Assembly: GCF_042646605.1 (NCBI RefSeq)
Contig: NZ_JBHRUG010000027.1
Span: 124,001 to 188,000, forward strand
Source of the DNA: Litchfieldella rifensis
Lineage (GTDB): Bacteria > Pseudomonadota > Gammaproteobacteria > Pseudomonadales > Halomonadaceae
Direction of reading: 5' to 3'
Length of the DNA: 64,000 bases
How positions within the stretch are numbered: position 1 is the stretch's first letter; each line of letters opens with the position of its first letter. Positions 51,171 through 60,146 of this stretch are shown here, one piece after another. The notes below the pieces were generated by a model that saw only the letters and a list, made by a program, of their open reading frames with translations, ran no database searches and was not told where the DNA came from. A program made the translations under genes and the position numbers.

Positions 51171-53876
51171 ATGGCGGATCAGGGACGAAGCGAAGAGCAC
51201 GCCAGCATCGCCTTTCATGCCGAGTCGGTGGAGGCGGTCGTTGACCGATTCAATAGCGACACAGAGCGTGGTCTGAGTGCTGAGGAGACCCGGCGAAGGC
51301 TCGAGCATTACGGGGTCAATGAACTTCCCGAGGACAAGCGCGCCGGCCTGTTGCGCATCTTTCTGCACCAATTCACGGATCCTTTGATCTACATCCTGTT
51401 CATCGCCGCAATCGTTTCGCTGACCATCGGCAGTGTTGCCAATGCCGTTTTCATTGGCGCTGTGTTGCTGATCAACGCGTTAGTCGGCTGCTTTCAGGAA
51501 TACCAGGCGGAATCCAGTGCTCAGGCGTTGCAGGACGTGGTGCGCTTGCGTCCACATGTACTGCGTGATGGGCAGCGCGAGGAAATCGATGCCACCGACC
51601 TGGTGCCGGGCGACATCGTGATACTCGGGGCGGGCGATGCCATACCCGCGGATCTGCGCCTGATCGACAGCACCCGACTGCAGGTCGACGAGTCGTTGCT
51701 CACCGGTGAGTCCACACCGGTCGAAAAGGACGCAATGGCCGATCTCGATGAAGAAACACCCTTGGCCGAGCGCTCGACCCTGCTGCATTCGGGGAGTGCC
51801 GTGATGAGTGGGCACGCCACCGGTATCGTCATTCGTACCGGCAAGGACACCGAGATCGGGCAGATCGCCGAATCGCTCGCTCGCAAGGAGAGCGGTACCC
51901 CACCGCTGGTGCACAAACTCAAGCGTCTGACCAACTGGATCGCGATATTCACGCTCACGGCGGTGGCTGGCGTCGCATTGATCCAATATCTCAAAGGCGC
52001 GGGCTTCACCGATATTTTTACCTTGGCCGTGGCGCTGGCGGTTTCCGCCATCCCCGCTGGACTGCCGATCGCCATCACTGTTGCGCTATCGGTCGCTTCC
52101 ACACGCATGGCCAAACGCAATGTGATCGTGCGCCGTCTGGCCGCCGTCGAAGGCTTGGGCTCCTGCACCGTGATCGCCAGCGACAAGACCGGCACGCTGA
52201 CGGCCAATAAACTGGCGGTGCAACGCATATGGCTGGCGCCGGATCGGCGTGTCGAGATCGGTGGCGAAGCCCAAGATCTGCAGGGCGAGGTTACGGCCGA
52301 TGGCGAGGCGCCTGATGATACGCTGCGCGATAAGCTGCGTGCATTCGCCACTGTCGGTGCCTTGGCCAACGAGGGCTCGCTCGAGGTCGAGAATGGCGAG
52401 ATTCGCAATGTGGACGGTGACAGTACCGATCTCGCCTTCCTGATACTGGCCGAGAAGCTGGATATCGACCGCGCGCGACTTGCCGATGACTATCCTGAAC
52501 GCGAGCGACTCCCATTCGAGCCGTCCAAGTTCTTTGGTGCGGTGTTCAATGAGACGCATGGCGAGCTCAAGGCGCATGCCAAAGGCGCGCCCGAGACGAT
52601 CATGGACATGTGCTCCCTCGACGACGAGACGCGCCGCGCCATCGAACAGCAGCAGAAGGAGTGGGCCGGCGAAGGATATCGCATGCTGGCGGTTGCCGAA
52701 GGTACGGTGGCTTCAGCGGATGAGGATCATCTTCGTGGCTTGGAGTTTCTGGGGCTTGCGGCACTGATGGATCCGGTACGCGAGGAGGTTCCGGGGGCGA
52801 TCGAACGCTGTCACGGTGCCGGCGTCGGCGTGCGCATGATCACCGGCGACCACCCGGATACGGCTTACGCCATTGGCCGCAGCCTGCACTTGGCCGATGA
52901 ACCGGAACAGGTACTTACCGGCAGTGCCTTGTCCGAAGCGGGCAGTGACGCCGACGAGCGTATCGGCCGGGCCCGCGTCTTTGCCCGGACCGAGCCGTTG
53001 CAGAAGACGGAGATCGTGGAGTCGTTGCAGCGCGCGGAGCATTTCGTTGCCGTCACCGGCGATGGCGTCAACGATGCCCCGGCCCTGAATCGTGCCAACA
53101 TCGGCATCGCCATGGGCGAGAGCGGTACGGATGTGGCGCGCAGTGCCAGCGATCTCATCCTCACCGATGACAATTTCGCCTCTCTTGTCCCCGGCATCGA
53201 ATGGGGTCGCACGGCCTATGACAATGTGCGCAAGGTCGTCTGGCTATTGTTGGCTACAGGGGCCGCCGAGGTGCTGTTGTTCTTTCTTGCCCTCGGTTTC
53301 GGACTACCGATCCCGCTGACCGCAATTCAACTATTGTGGTTGAACATGGTGACCAACGGCATCCAGGACGTCGCCCTGGGCCTCGAGAAGACCGAGCCGG
53401 GGGTGCTCGAACGGCCCCCGCGTGCGCCCGACGAGCCGATATTCAACCGCAGGATGATAGAAAACGTGCTGGTGGCCGGCTGCTATATCGGCCTCGTGGC
53501 GTTCGGCGTCTATTTCTACTTGCATTCCGTGATGGGCATGGGCGAAACCCAGGCTCGCAACCTCACGCTACTGTTGATGGTCTTGTTCGAGAATGTTCAT
53601 CTGTTGAGTTGTCGCTCCGAATATCGCTCCTTCTTTCGGATACCCGTGCGCAGCAACCCGCTGCTGCTGGTGTCCATCCTGGCCGCGCATGGCATCCATA
53701 TTGCTGCGATGTATACCCCCGGACTCAGCGACGTGCTCGGCGTCGCGCCGGTCTCGCTGCAGACATGGGCCAGCCTGTTGGGGATTGCCGTCACATTATT
53801 GGCAGTCGACGAATGTGCCAAGTGGCTCAGGGCTAGTGTGGCTGGAACAGGAGTCTCAAGGGCGAGCACTGGCTAG
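51171..53876 (+). CDS. Cation-transporting P-type ATPase (P2 type)
   Basis: A 901-residue ion pump. The N-terminal cation-ATPase domain includes GLSAEETRRRLEHYGVNELP. The actuator loop is DESLLTGESTPVEKD. The phosphorylation site is Asp338 in SDKTGTLTANK. The hinge VTGDGVNDAPALNRANIGIA and eight to ten membrane segments follow. The M4 motif reads SAIPAGLP, where calcium pumps of the SERCA type have PEGLP, so a calcium ligand glutamate is alanine. That makes calcium transport doubtful; sodium, potassium or proton is possible. GGAGGAG lies three bases before the ATG. Confidence 0.88.
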   Translation: MADQGRSEEHASIAFHAESVEAVVDRFNSDTERGLSAEETRRRLEHYGVNELPEDKRAGLLRIFLHQFTDPLIYILFIAAIVSLTIGSVANAVFIGAVLLINALVGCFQEYQAESSAQALQDVVRLRPHVLRDGQREEIDATDLVPGDIVILGAGDAIPADLRLIDSTRLQVDESLLTGESTPVEKDAMADLDEETPLAERSTLLHSGSAVMSGHATGIVIRTGKDTEIGQIAESLARKESGTPPLVHKLKRLTNWIAIFTLTAVAGVALIQYLKGAGFTDIFTLAVALAVSAIPAGLPIAITVALSVASTRMAKRNVIVRRLAAVEGLGSCTVIASDKTGTLTANKLAVQRIWLAPDRRVEIGGEAQDLQGEVTADGEAPDDTLRDKLRAFATVGALANEGSLEVENGEIRNVDGDSTDLAFLILAEKLDIDRARLADDYPERERLPFEPSKFFGAVFNETHGELKAHAKGAPETIMDMCSLDDETRRAIEQQQKEWAGEGYRMLAVAEGTVASADEDHLRGLEFLGLAALMDPVREEVPGAIERCHGAGVGVRMITGDHPDTAYAIGRSLHLADEPEQVLTGSALSEAGSDADERIGRARVFARTEPLQKTEIVESLQRAEHFVAVTGDGVNDAPALNRANIGIAMGESGTDVARSASDLILTDDNFASLVPGIEWGRTAYDNVRKVVWLLLATGAAEVLLFFLALGFGLPIPLTAIQLLWLNMVTNGIQDVALGLEKTEPGVLERPPRAPDEPIFNRRMIENVLVAGCYIGLVAFGVYFYLHSVMGMGETQARNLTLLLMVLFENVHLLSCRSEYRSFFRIPVRSNPLLLVSILAAHGIHIAAMYTPGLSDVLGVAPVSLQTWASLLGIAVTLLAVDECAKWLRASVAGTGVSRASTG

Positions 53877-53930
53877 CGGCCGGTGACCGGCGACGCGTAG
53901 AATGCTTTCTCTTTCGGCTTGAAGAGTGGC

Positions 53931-55736
53931 ATGAACCACACCGTCAACGCAGCAATGCCAACGCCTACGCTACGCCCCTATCAGCAGCAGGCGGTTCGTC
54001 GCGTGGTCGAGCATTTTCGGGCCAGTGACGAACCGGCCGTCGTGGTGCTGCCCACTGGCAGCGGCAAGTCACTGGTGATCGCCGAACTGGCGCGGCTCGC
54101 CCGTGGGCGGGTGCTGGTATTGGCTCACGTGCGCGAACTGGTCGAGCAGAACCATGCCAAGTACCGGGCCTATGGGCTCGAGGCGGATATCTTCAGTGCC
54201 GGCCTGGGGCGCAAGGAGAGTGGTCGCCAGGTGGTGTTCGGCTCGGTACAGTCGGTGGTGCGTAACCTCGACGCCTTCGCTGCCCCAGCAAGCGAGTGGG
54301 GCGATTTCACCTTGCTGGTGATCGACGAGTGCCATCGCGTCTCGCTGGAGGCCGATAGCAGTTACCATCAGGTCATCGACCACCTGCGCCGGGCCAACCC
54401 GCGCCTCAAGGTGTTGGGGCTGACCGCGACGCCTTTTCGGCTGGGGCAGGGCTTCATCTATCATCGCCATCATCACGGCATGGTGCGTGGCGAGACGGAC
54501 TGCTTCTTTGCCGACTGCGTGTTCGAACAGCCACTGCGCTTGATGGTCAAGCAGGGCTATCTGGCTGAGCCGAAACGCATCGACGTCGCCGTCGAGCGCT
54601 ACGACTTCTCGGCATTGGTGCCGTCGACACGCGGCCTGTTCAGCGAGGACGATCTCAATCGCGTGGTCAGTGGCCAACGTGTCACTCCCGGCATCATCGC
54701 CGAGATCGTCGAGCGCGCTCACGACCGCCGGGGTGTGATGCTCTTTGCCGCCACCGTGGCGCACGCTGAGGAGATTCTCGGTTACCTGCCCAAGGACGAA
54801 GCGGCGCTGATCATCGGCAATACCCCGTCCGGCGAGCGCGAGCGTCTGGTTGACGCCTTCAAGAACGAGCGGCTCAAGTTTCTGGTCAATGTGGCGGTGC
54901 TGACCACCGGTTTCGACGCGCCGCACGTCGACCTGATCGCCATCCTGCGCCCTACCGAATCGGTGAGCCTCTATCAGCAGATCGTCGGCCGGGGCTTGCG
55001 TCAGGCACCAGGCAAGTCGGACTGCCTGATCCTCGATTACGCCGGCAACCCCTGGGATCTCTACGCTCCCGAGGTCGGCTCGCCCAGGCCCGATTCCGGC
55101 TCGGAACCGGTGCAGGTCGAATGCCCGGCCTGCGGCCATGCCAACCTGTTCTGGGGCAAGCGCGACGGCGAGATCGTCATCGAGCATTTCGGCCGTCGTT
55201 GTCAGGGTTTGGTGGAAAGTGACGGCGGCCGGCATCAGTGCGACTTTCGCTTCCGCTTCAAGACGTGTGATCGCTGTGGGGCCGAGAACGACATCGCCGC
55301 CCGTCAATGCCATGACTGTCAGGCGCGCCTGGTCGACCCCGACGACAAGCTCAAGGAGGCCCTGCGTCTCAAGGACGCGCTAGTGCTCAGGGTCAGTGGC
55401 ATGCAACTAGAAACGGCACGCAACGGGCGCGGGCTCGAGCGGCTCAAGGTCACCTATCACGACGAGGATGGTGCCACGCTCAACGAATGGTTCGCGCTGG
55501 AGACTCCGCCGCAACGGGCTGCCTTCGCGGCGGTGTTCCTGCGCGATCATCTTCGTGCGCCGGAAGTCGCCTGGCGGCCCGTTTCACCGCATGAGGTGAT
55601 CGAAGGTCAGAGCCGCCTGCGCGCTCCGGACTTCGTCGTCGGGCGCCGGGTCGGTCGTCACTGGCAGGTGCGCGAGAAGCTGTTCGATTACATCGGGCGT
55701 TATCGCCGGGCCGACAGCGCCGCCGAGACGCCATGA
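53931..55736 (+). CDS. radD: RadD-like superfamily 2 DNA helicase
   Basis: A 601-residue helicase of the RadD/YejH type, implicated in repair of double-strand breaks and recombination intermediates in E. coli. Motif I is LPTGSGKSLVIAELA, motif II is VIDECHR, motif III is GLTATPFRLGQG, and motif VI is QQIVGRGLRQAPGK. A C-terminal zinc-finger region follows (CPACGHANL and CDRCGAENDIAARQC). The length matches E. coli RadD (586). The start at 53931 is the first ATG near AAGAG; Met at 53955 is an alternative. Next to scpA, scpB, rluB, in the same direction. Confidence 0.85.
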   Translation: MNHTVNAAMPTPTLRPYQQQAVRRVVEHFRASDEPAVVVLPTGSGKSLVIAELARLARGRVLVLAHVRELVEQNHAKYRAYGLEADIFSAGLGRKESGRQVVFGSVQSVVRNLDAFAAPASEWGDFTLLVIDECHRVSLEADSSYHQVIDHLRRANPRLKVLGLTATPFRLGQGFIYHRHHHGMVRGETDCFFADCVFEQPLRLMVKQGYLAEPKRIDVAVERYDFSALVPSTRGLFSEDDLNRVVSGQRVTPGIIAEIVERAHDRRGVMLFAATVAHAEEILGYLPKDEAALIIGNTPSGERERLVDAFKNERLKFLVNVAVLTTGFDAPHVDLIAILRPTESVSLYQQIVGRGLRQAPGKSDCLILDYAGNPWDLYAPEVGSPRPDSGSEPVQVECPACGHANLFWGKRDGEIVIEHFGRRCQGLVESDGGRHQCDFRFRFKTCDRCGAENDIAARQCHDCQARLVDPDDKLKEALRLKDALVLRVSGMQLETARNGRGLERLKVTYHDEDGATLNEWFALETPPQRAAFAAVFLRDHLRAPEVAWRPVSPHEVIEGQSRLRAPDFVVGRRVGRHWQVREKLFDYIGRYRRADSAAETP

Positions 55737-55823
55737 AAGGCCGCGGCTTACCCTGGAGGCCCAGGTCTTGCTAGACTGCACGATCAATCCGTCGACCGGG
55801 AATCACAGGAGGCCAGGCCACGC

Positions 55824-56774
55824 GTGAGCGATACGCCTTCGACCGCCACCTTGGAGGCTCCCGCCGCGCAGCAGGCGGAGGCCTTGGCGCGGCTGTTCGA
55901 CGAGCCGATCTTCGATGCGCCCGAGGACCTCTATATTCCTCCCGAGGCCCTGCGGGTATTTCTCGAGACCTTCGAAGGCCCGCTGGATCTGTTGCTGTAC
56001 CTGATTCGGCGCCAGAATCTGGATATCCTGAGCATCGACGTGGCGGCCATCACCCACCAGTACATCGAGTACGTGGAGCTGATGAAGGCGCTGGAGATCG
56101 AGTTGGCCGGCGAGTACCTGCTGATGGCGGCGATGCTGGCCGAGATCAAGTCGCGGACGCTGTTGCCGCGCCCGCCCAAGGGCGACGACGAGGACGACGA
56201 GAGCGACCCGCGCGCCGAGCTGATCCGCCGCCTGCAGGAATACGAGCAGTTGAAGCTGGCCGCGGAATCGCTTAACGAGCTGCCGCGCCAGGGGCGTGAC
56301 TGGTTTCCCGCCCAGGCCGGGTTGCCGCCGCTGGAAACCCGGGTGGTGCATCCCGAGGTCGAGCTCGATGAGCTGCTGCGCGCGTTGTCGGGCATCCTGC
56401 GCCGCGCCGAGCTGAACCAGTCGCACCAGATCAGCCGCGAGGTGCTGTCGACCCGCGAGCGGATGCTGGCGATCATGGGGCGCTTGAACCATGAGCACTA
56501 CACGCCCTTCGAATCGCTGTTCACCCTGGAGGAAGGGCGCGCCGGGGTCATCGTGACCTTCATGGCGATTCTCGAGTTGGCCAAGGAGGCGATGATCGAG
56601 ATCGTGCAGAATGCGCCGTTGTCGCCGATCCACTTGCGTGCCAGGATTGCGGCCGGGGGCGAGGAAGCCGCCCTGGAGGACGAAGACGAAACAGGCGAAA
56701 GCCCTTTTGCCGTTGACCCTGCCGAGGAGTCGCTGCCCGCGGTGCAGCCAGCGCCACACGGTGAAAGTGAGTGA
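55824..56774 (+). CDS. scpA: Segregation and condensation protein A
   Basis: A 316-residue kleisin that with ScpB and SMC/MksB-type ATPases condenses the chromosome. The conserved N-terminal stretch is FLETFEGPLDLLLYLIRRQN, with DVAAITHQYIEYVELMKA and EYLLMAAMLAEIKSRTLLPR following. The C-terminal winged helix ends near FMAILELAKEAMIEI. An acidic tail gives it above-average length. It starts with GTG at 55824; AGGAGG lies eleven bases upstream. It is followed five bases later by scpB. Confidence 0.92.
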   Translation: MSDTPSTATLEAPAAQQAEALARLFDEPIFDAPEDLYIPPEALRVFLETFEGPLDLLLYLIRRQNLDILSIDVAAITHQYIEYVELMKALEIELAGEYLLMAAMLAEIKSRTLLPRPPKGDDEDDESDPRAELIRRLQEYEQLKLAAESLNELPRQGRDWFPAQAGLPPLETRVVHPEVELDELLRALSGILRRAELNQSHQISREVLSTRERMLAIMGRLNHEHYTPFESLFTLEEGRAGVIVTFMAILELAKEAMIEIVQNAPLSPIHLRARIAAGGEEAALEDEDETGESPFAVDPAEESLPAVQPAPHGESE

Positions 56775-56778
56775 CAGG

Positions 56779-57624
56779 ATGAACGAACCCGTCAGCCAGT
56801 TGGACGAGATCCTCGAAGCGGCCCTGCTGGCGGCCGGCGAGCCATTGTCGCCGGAGCGCCTGGAGGCCCTGTTCGACGACCACGAGCGCCCGCCACGTCG
56901 CGACCTGCGCGCGGCCCTGGCACGCCTCGACGAACGCCTGGAGCATGGTGCCCTGGAGCTGGTCGAGACCGCCTCCGGATTCCAGCTGCGCATCCGTTCG
57001 CGACTGTCGCCCTGGGTGTCGCGGCTGTGGGACGAGCGTCCCCAGCGCTATTCGCGGGCACTGTTGGAGACCCTGGCGCTGATCGCCTATCGCCAGCCGG
57101 TGACGCGCGGCGACATCGAGGAGGTGCGCGGGGTGGCGGTGAGTTCCTCGATCATGCGCACCCTGTCGGAGCGCGGCTGGATCCGCGTGGTGGGGCAGCG
57201 CGACGTGCCCGGGCGGCCGGCGGTATACGCCACGACCCGGCAGTTTCTCGACGATTTCGGCCTCAAGACCCTCGACGGTCTGCCGCCGATGCACGAGCTG
57301 AAGGATTTCGAGGAGCGCTATGCCATGTTCGAGGAGCGTGCCGCCCAGAAAGAAGACGAGCCCGTGCAGGAAGACGAGAACGAATGGCCGGCGGAGGACG
57401 ACGCCTCCGCCGTCGAGGCCGGCACCCGCGAGGAGGGCGCCGATGGCGACCCACCGGCCGGGACGGCCGACGATGAAGTACACGCCGAGAAGGCGTCCAC
57501 ACGGTCCAGGCTGAGCTTCGCCGATCTCGAAGCCCGCCTGGCCGAACGTGCCCGCGAGACCGTCGAGGAAGACGGACACGCGGGCGCGACAACCTCAACC
57601 GATGAGATGTCTGACGAGTCATGA
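56779..57624 (+). CDS. scpB: Segregation and condensation protein B
   Basis: A 281-residue partner of ScpA with two winged-helix domains. Typical motifs are LDEILEAALLAAGEPLSPER, RYSRALLETLALIAYRQPVT and RGDIEEVRGVAVSSSIMRTL, followed by GRPAVYATTRQFLDDFGLKT. The C-terminal 100 residues are strongly acidic and low in complexity (EDENEWPAEDDASAVEAG), as often in halophile orthologues. The start at 56779 is the ATG nearest to the conserved domain; GTG codons 12 and 18 bases upstream are possible. Its stop overlaps rluB. Confidence 0.9.
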   Translation: MNEPVSQLDEILEAALLAAGEPLSPERLEALFDDHERPPRRDLRAALARLDERLEHGALELVETASGFQLRIRSRLSPWVSRLWDERPQRYSRALLETLALIAYRQPVTRGDIEEVRGVAVSSSIMRTLSERGWIRVVGQRDVPGRPAVYATTRQFLDDFGLKTLDGLPPMHELKDFEERYAMFEERAAQKEDEPVQEDENEWPAEDDASAVEAGTREEGADGDPPAGTADDEVHAEKASTRSRLSFADLEARLAERARETVEEDGHAGATTSTDEMSDES

Positions 57625-58478
57625 GTACGACCAGCGAAAAACTGCAGAAGGTTCTTGCCCGCGCCGGGCTGGGCTCGCGCCGCGAGATGGAAACCGCCAT
57701 CGGCGCCGGGCGCGTCAAGGTCAATGGCCGGGTGGCCACCCTGGGCGACCGTGTCGAGGCCCGCGACAAGGTGACTTTCGACGACCGCCCAATAACCTTG
57801 CGTGGTGCCGAGGAAGTCCCGCGCCGGGTGATCATGTACAACAAGCCCGAGGGCGAGCTGTGCACCCGCAAGGACCCCGAAGGGCGGCGCACCGTCTTCG
57901 AGCGCTTGCCGCGCCTCAAGGGCGAGCGCTGGATCGCGATCGGCCGCCTGGACATCAATACCAGTGGCCTGCTGCTGTTCACGACCGACGGGGAGTTGGC
58001 CAACCGCCTGATGCACCCCTCCACCGAGATCGAGCGTGAATACGCCGTGCGCGTGATGGGCGAGGTGAAGAAGGAGAGCGTCGTGGCCATGGTCGAGGGC
58101 GTGATGCTCGAGGATGGTCCGGCACGCTTCACCGATGTGCAGGAGTTCGGCGGCGAGGGTATCAACACCTGGTTCCATGTGGTGATCATGGAAGGCCGCA
58201 ACCGTGAGGTGCGTCGGCTGTGGGAGTCCCAGGGGCTGACGGTGAGTCGTCTCAAACGGGTGCGTTACGGGAATATCTTCCTCGATAAGCGTGCCAAGGC
58301 CGGGGAATGGACGGAGCTCAACCAGGACGAGATCGACGATCTCTCGAGCCTGGCCGGGCTCGCGCCGCGCAAGGTGCCGGAACTGACCCCGGACGAGAAG
58401 AACCGCTGGAGTCGTGACAAGCACAAGCGTCGCCCGGTGCAGGCCATGCGCAAGCCCAAGTCACCGCGCAAGCACTGA
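57621..58478 (+). CDS. rluB: 23S rRNA pseudouridine(2605) synthase
   Basis: A 285-residue pseudouridine synthase. The N-terminal S4 RNA-binding domain is KLQKVLARAGLGSRREMETA. The catalytic core contains the aspartate in AIGRLDINTSGLLLFTTDGE, and IMEGRNREVRRLWESQGL is the RluB/RluE signature. A basic C-terminal tail (KHKRRPVQAMRKPKSP) fits rRNA binding. The ATG overlaps the scpB stop by four bases; this scpA-scpB-rluB order is conserved in gammaproteobacteria. Confidence 0.93.
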   Translation: MSTTSEKLQKVLARAGLGSRREMETAIGAGRVKVNGRVATLGDRVEARDKVTFDDRPITLRGAEEVPRRVIMYNKPEGELCTRKDPEGRRTVFERLPRLKGERWIAIGRLDINTSGLLLFTTDGELANRLMHPSTEIEREYAVRVMGEVKKESVVAMVEGVMLEDGPARFTDVQEFGGEGINTWFHVVIMEGRNREVRRLWESQGLTVSRLKRVRYGNIFLDKRAKAGEWTELNQDEIDDLSSLAGLAPRKVPELTPDEKNRWSRDKHKRRPVQAMRKPKSPRKH

Positions 58479-58495
58479 TTTGGCTGAAAAAGTAC

Positions 58496-58524
58496 TTGTC
58501 AGTTCGGGGCGTTGCCAGTACTAT
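58496..58524 (+). promoter_or_regulatory. Promoter of the tRNA-Lys pair
   Basis: TTGTCA (58496-58501), 17 bases, TACTAT (58519-58524), followed by a GC-rich discriminator (GTGCGCCC). The spacing is ideal, and the discriminator is of the stringently controlled kind typical for stable RNA genes. The first tRNA begins about 48 bases after a start near 58531. Confidence 0.75.
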
Positions 58525-58579
58525 GTGCGCCCTGTCGGGAGGGGAAACGTGACGTGAACCCTCGCGATAGTTCGGCGGC

Positions 58580-58655
58580 GGGTCGTTAGCTCAGTTGGTA
58601 GAGCAGTTGGCTTTTAACCAATTGGTCGTAGGTTCGAATCCTACACGACCCACCA
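58580..58655 (+). tRNA. tRNA-Lys (anticodon TTT), copy 1
   Basis: A 76-base cloverleaf with encoded CCA. The anticodon loop CTTTTAA gives anticodon TTT for lysine. The acceptor GGGTCGT pairs with ACGACCC. It is identical to copy 2, which starts 119 bases later. Confidence 0.95.
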
Positions 58656-58698
58656 TCACCGCCGCCGTTCTGTGCCTGGTAGCCGGCGCAGGCGTTGC

Positions 58699-58774
58699 GG
58701 GTCGTTAGCTCAGTTGGTAGAGCAGTTGGCTTTTAACCAATTGGTCGTAGGTTCGAATCCTACACGACCCACCA
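58699..58774 (+). tRNA. tRNA-Lys (anticodon TTT), copy 2
   Basis: Identical in sequence to copy 1. The spacer of 43 bases contains no promoter, so both are probably cut from one precursor that ends at the terminator at 58786-58820. Confidence 0.95.
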
Positions 58775-58785
58775 GCATTTCGATC

Positions 58786-58820
58786 AGCGCCCTTGTCTCT
58801 GCGGAGGCGAGGGCGCTTTT
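58786..58820 (+). terminator. Rho-independent terminator of the tRNA-Lys transcript
   Basis: AGCGCCCT pairs with AGGGCGCT (8 bp, 16-base loop), with the terminal pair running into TTT. It lies 11 bases after copy 2. Confidence 0.75.
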
Positions 58821-59019
58821 CTGTGGGTGCCCACAACCCCCTGTGCCGAGAAAAGGGGAGAAATCGCGGTATGTTATGGTCTAGAATGATCAATGGCCGA
58901 GCGGCGCGGGAGTCGCATCGCTCGCGCCGTCAGGGGCGTCGCGGCAGGCGGAGAGCCGGCCCTACGACGCATCTGGTGCCATGCAGGGGGAGCCCCTGCC
59001 AGTCACAGTGGTAGACACG

Positions 59020-60048
59020 ATGACGATCATGACCTCCCGAGCCGAGGTGCGCGAGCACCTGGTCCGTGCCTATTGCCCGACTCGGATTCCCGCCGAGGAC
59101 GAGGCGCACGTTAATGAAATCAAGCGCCTGCTGCACGAGCAGAATGCCGTGCTGGTGGCGCATTACTACACCGACGATGCCATTCAGCAACTCGCCGAAG
59201 AAACCGGGGGCTGTGTGGCCGACTCCCTGGAAATGGCCCGCTTCGGCGCTCGCCACGAGGCCTCGACCCTGGTCGTGGCCGGGGTGCGCTTCATGGGTGA
59301 GACCGCCAAGATCCTGTCGCCCGAAAAACGTGTACTGATGCCGACCCTGGAGGCAACCTGCTCGCTCGACGTTGGCTGTCCGGCCGACGAGTTCAGTGCT
59401 TTCTGCGATCAGCACCCCGACCGCACCGTAGTGGTCTATGCCAATACCTCGGCGGCGGTCAAGGCGCGTGCCGACTGGGTGGTGACCTCGTCCATCGCCG
59501 TCGATGTCATCGAGCATCTGCAGGCGCGTGGCGAGAAGATCCTGTGGGCGCCGGACAAGCACCTGGGGAATTACATCCAGCAAAAGACCGGCGCCGACAT
59601 GTTGCTGTGGGACGGTGCCTGCATCGTCCATGAGGAGTTCAAGGCCAAGGGCATCGAGGATCTCAAGGCGCTCTATCCCGATGCCGCGGTACTGGTCCAT
59701 CCCGAGTCGCCGGCACCGGTGGTCGGGCTGGCCGATGTGACCGGTTCCACCTCGCAGTTGATCAAGGCCGCCAAGGAGCTGCCCCACGACAAGCTGATCG
59801 TGGCAACCGACCGCGGGATCTTCTTCAAGATGCAGCAGGCGGTGCCCGACAAGCTGCTGTTCGAGGCGCCGACGGCCGGCAACGGCGCCACCTGCAAGAG
59901 CTGCGCTCACTGCCCGTGGATGGCCATGAATGCGCTGGATAACCTGGCCGGTGCGTTGCGTTACGGCAGTGGCGAGGTGTTCGTGGATACCGAGCTGCGC
60001 ACCAAGGCGCTCAAGCCGCTTGAGCGGATGCTCAATTTCCATTCCTAA
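59020..60048 (+). CDS. nadA: Quinolinate synthase
   Basis: A 342-residue [4Fe-4S] enzyme that condenses iminoaspartate with dihydroxyacetone phosphate to quinolinate in NAD synthesis. The three cluster cysteines are in LEATCSLDVGC, DGACIVHEEF and ATCKSCAHCPWMAMN. The substrate-binding LVAHYYTDDAIQQLAEETGG follows the start. The start at 59020 is chosen by alignment in length with E. coli NadA; ATG codons at 58981 and 59029 are alternatives, and no ribosome site decides between them. Heptamer repeats follow the stop codon directly. Confidence 0.9.
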   Translation: MTIMTSRAEVREHLVRAYCPTRIPAEDEAHVNEIKRLLHEQNAVLVAHYYTDDAIQQLAEETGGCVADSLEMARFGARHEASTLVVAGVRFMGETAKILSPEKRVLMPTLEATCSLDVGCPADEFSAFCDQHPDRTVVVYANTSAAVKARADWVVTSSIAVDVIEHLQARGEKILWAPDKHLGNYIQQKTGADMLLWDGACIVHEEFKAKGIEDLKALYPDAAVLVHPESPAPVVGLADVTGSTSQLIKAAKELPHDKLIVATDRGIFFKMQQAVPDKLLFEAPTAGNGATCKSCAHCPWMAMNALDNLAGALRYGSGEVFVDTELRTKALKPLERMLNFHS

Positions 60049-60083
60049 GCTACGGGCTACGGGCTACGGGCTACGGGCTACGA
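60049..60083 (+). repeat. GCTACGG heptamer tandem array
   Basis: Four exact copies of GCTACGG in a row, then a fifth with one change (GCTACGA), beginning at the base after the nadA stop codon. A small palindrome CGAGC-AATTAA-GCTCG overlaps the end of the array (60081-60096). Confidence 0.85.
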
Positions 60084-60122
60084 GCAATTAAGCTCGCAAC
60101 AATATCGCGGGCTATCATCATT

Positions 60123-60146
60123 CTCGCGGCTCGCGGCTCGCGGCTC
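60123..60146 (+). repeat. CTCGCGG heptamer tandem array
   Basis: Three exact copies of CTCGCGG followed by CTC. The period is seven like the neighbouring array, but the unit differs. It runs into the stop codon of the convergent protease gene. Confidence 0.8.

Noticed and set aside
58580..58774. Repeat of 76 bases that might suggest an insertion or attachment site
   Set aside because: The repeat is exactly two complete tRNA-Lys genes with CCA ends. No integrase or other mobile-element gene is nearby.
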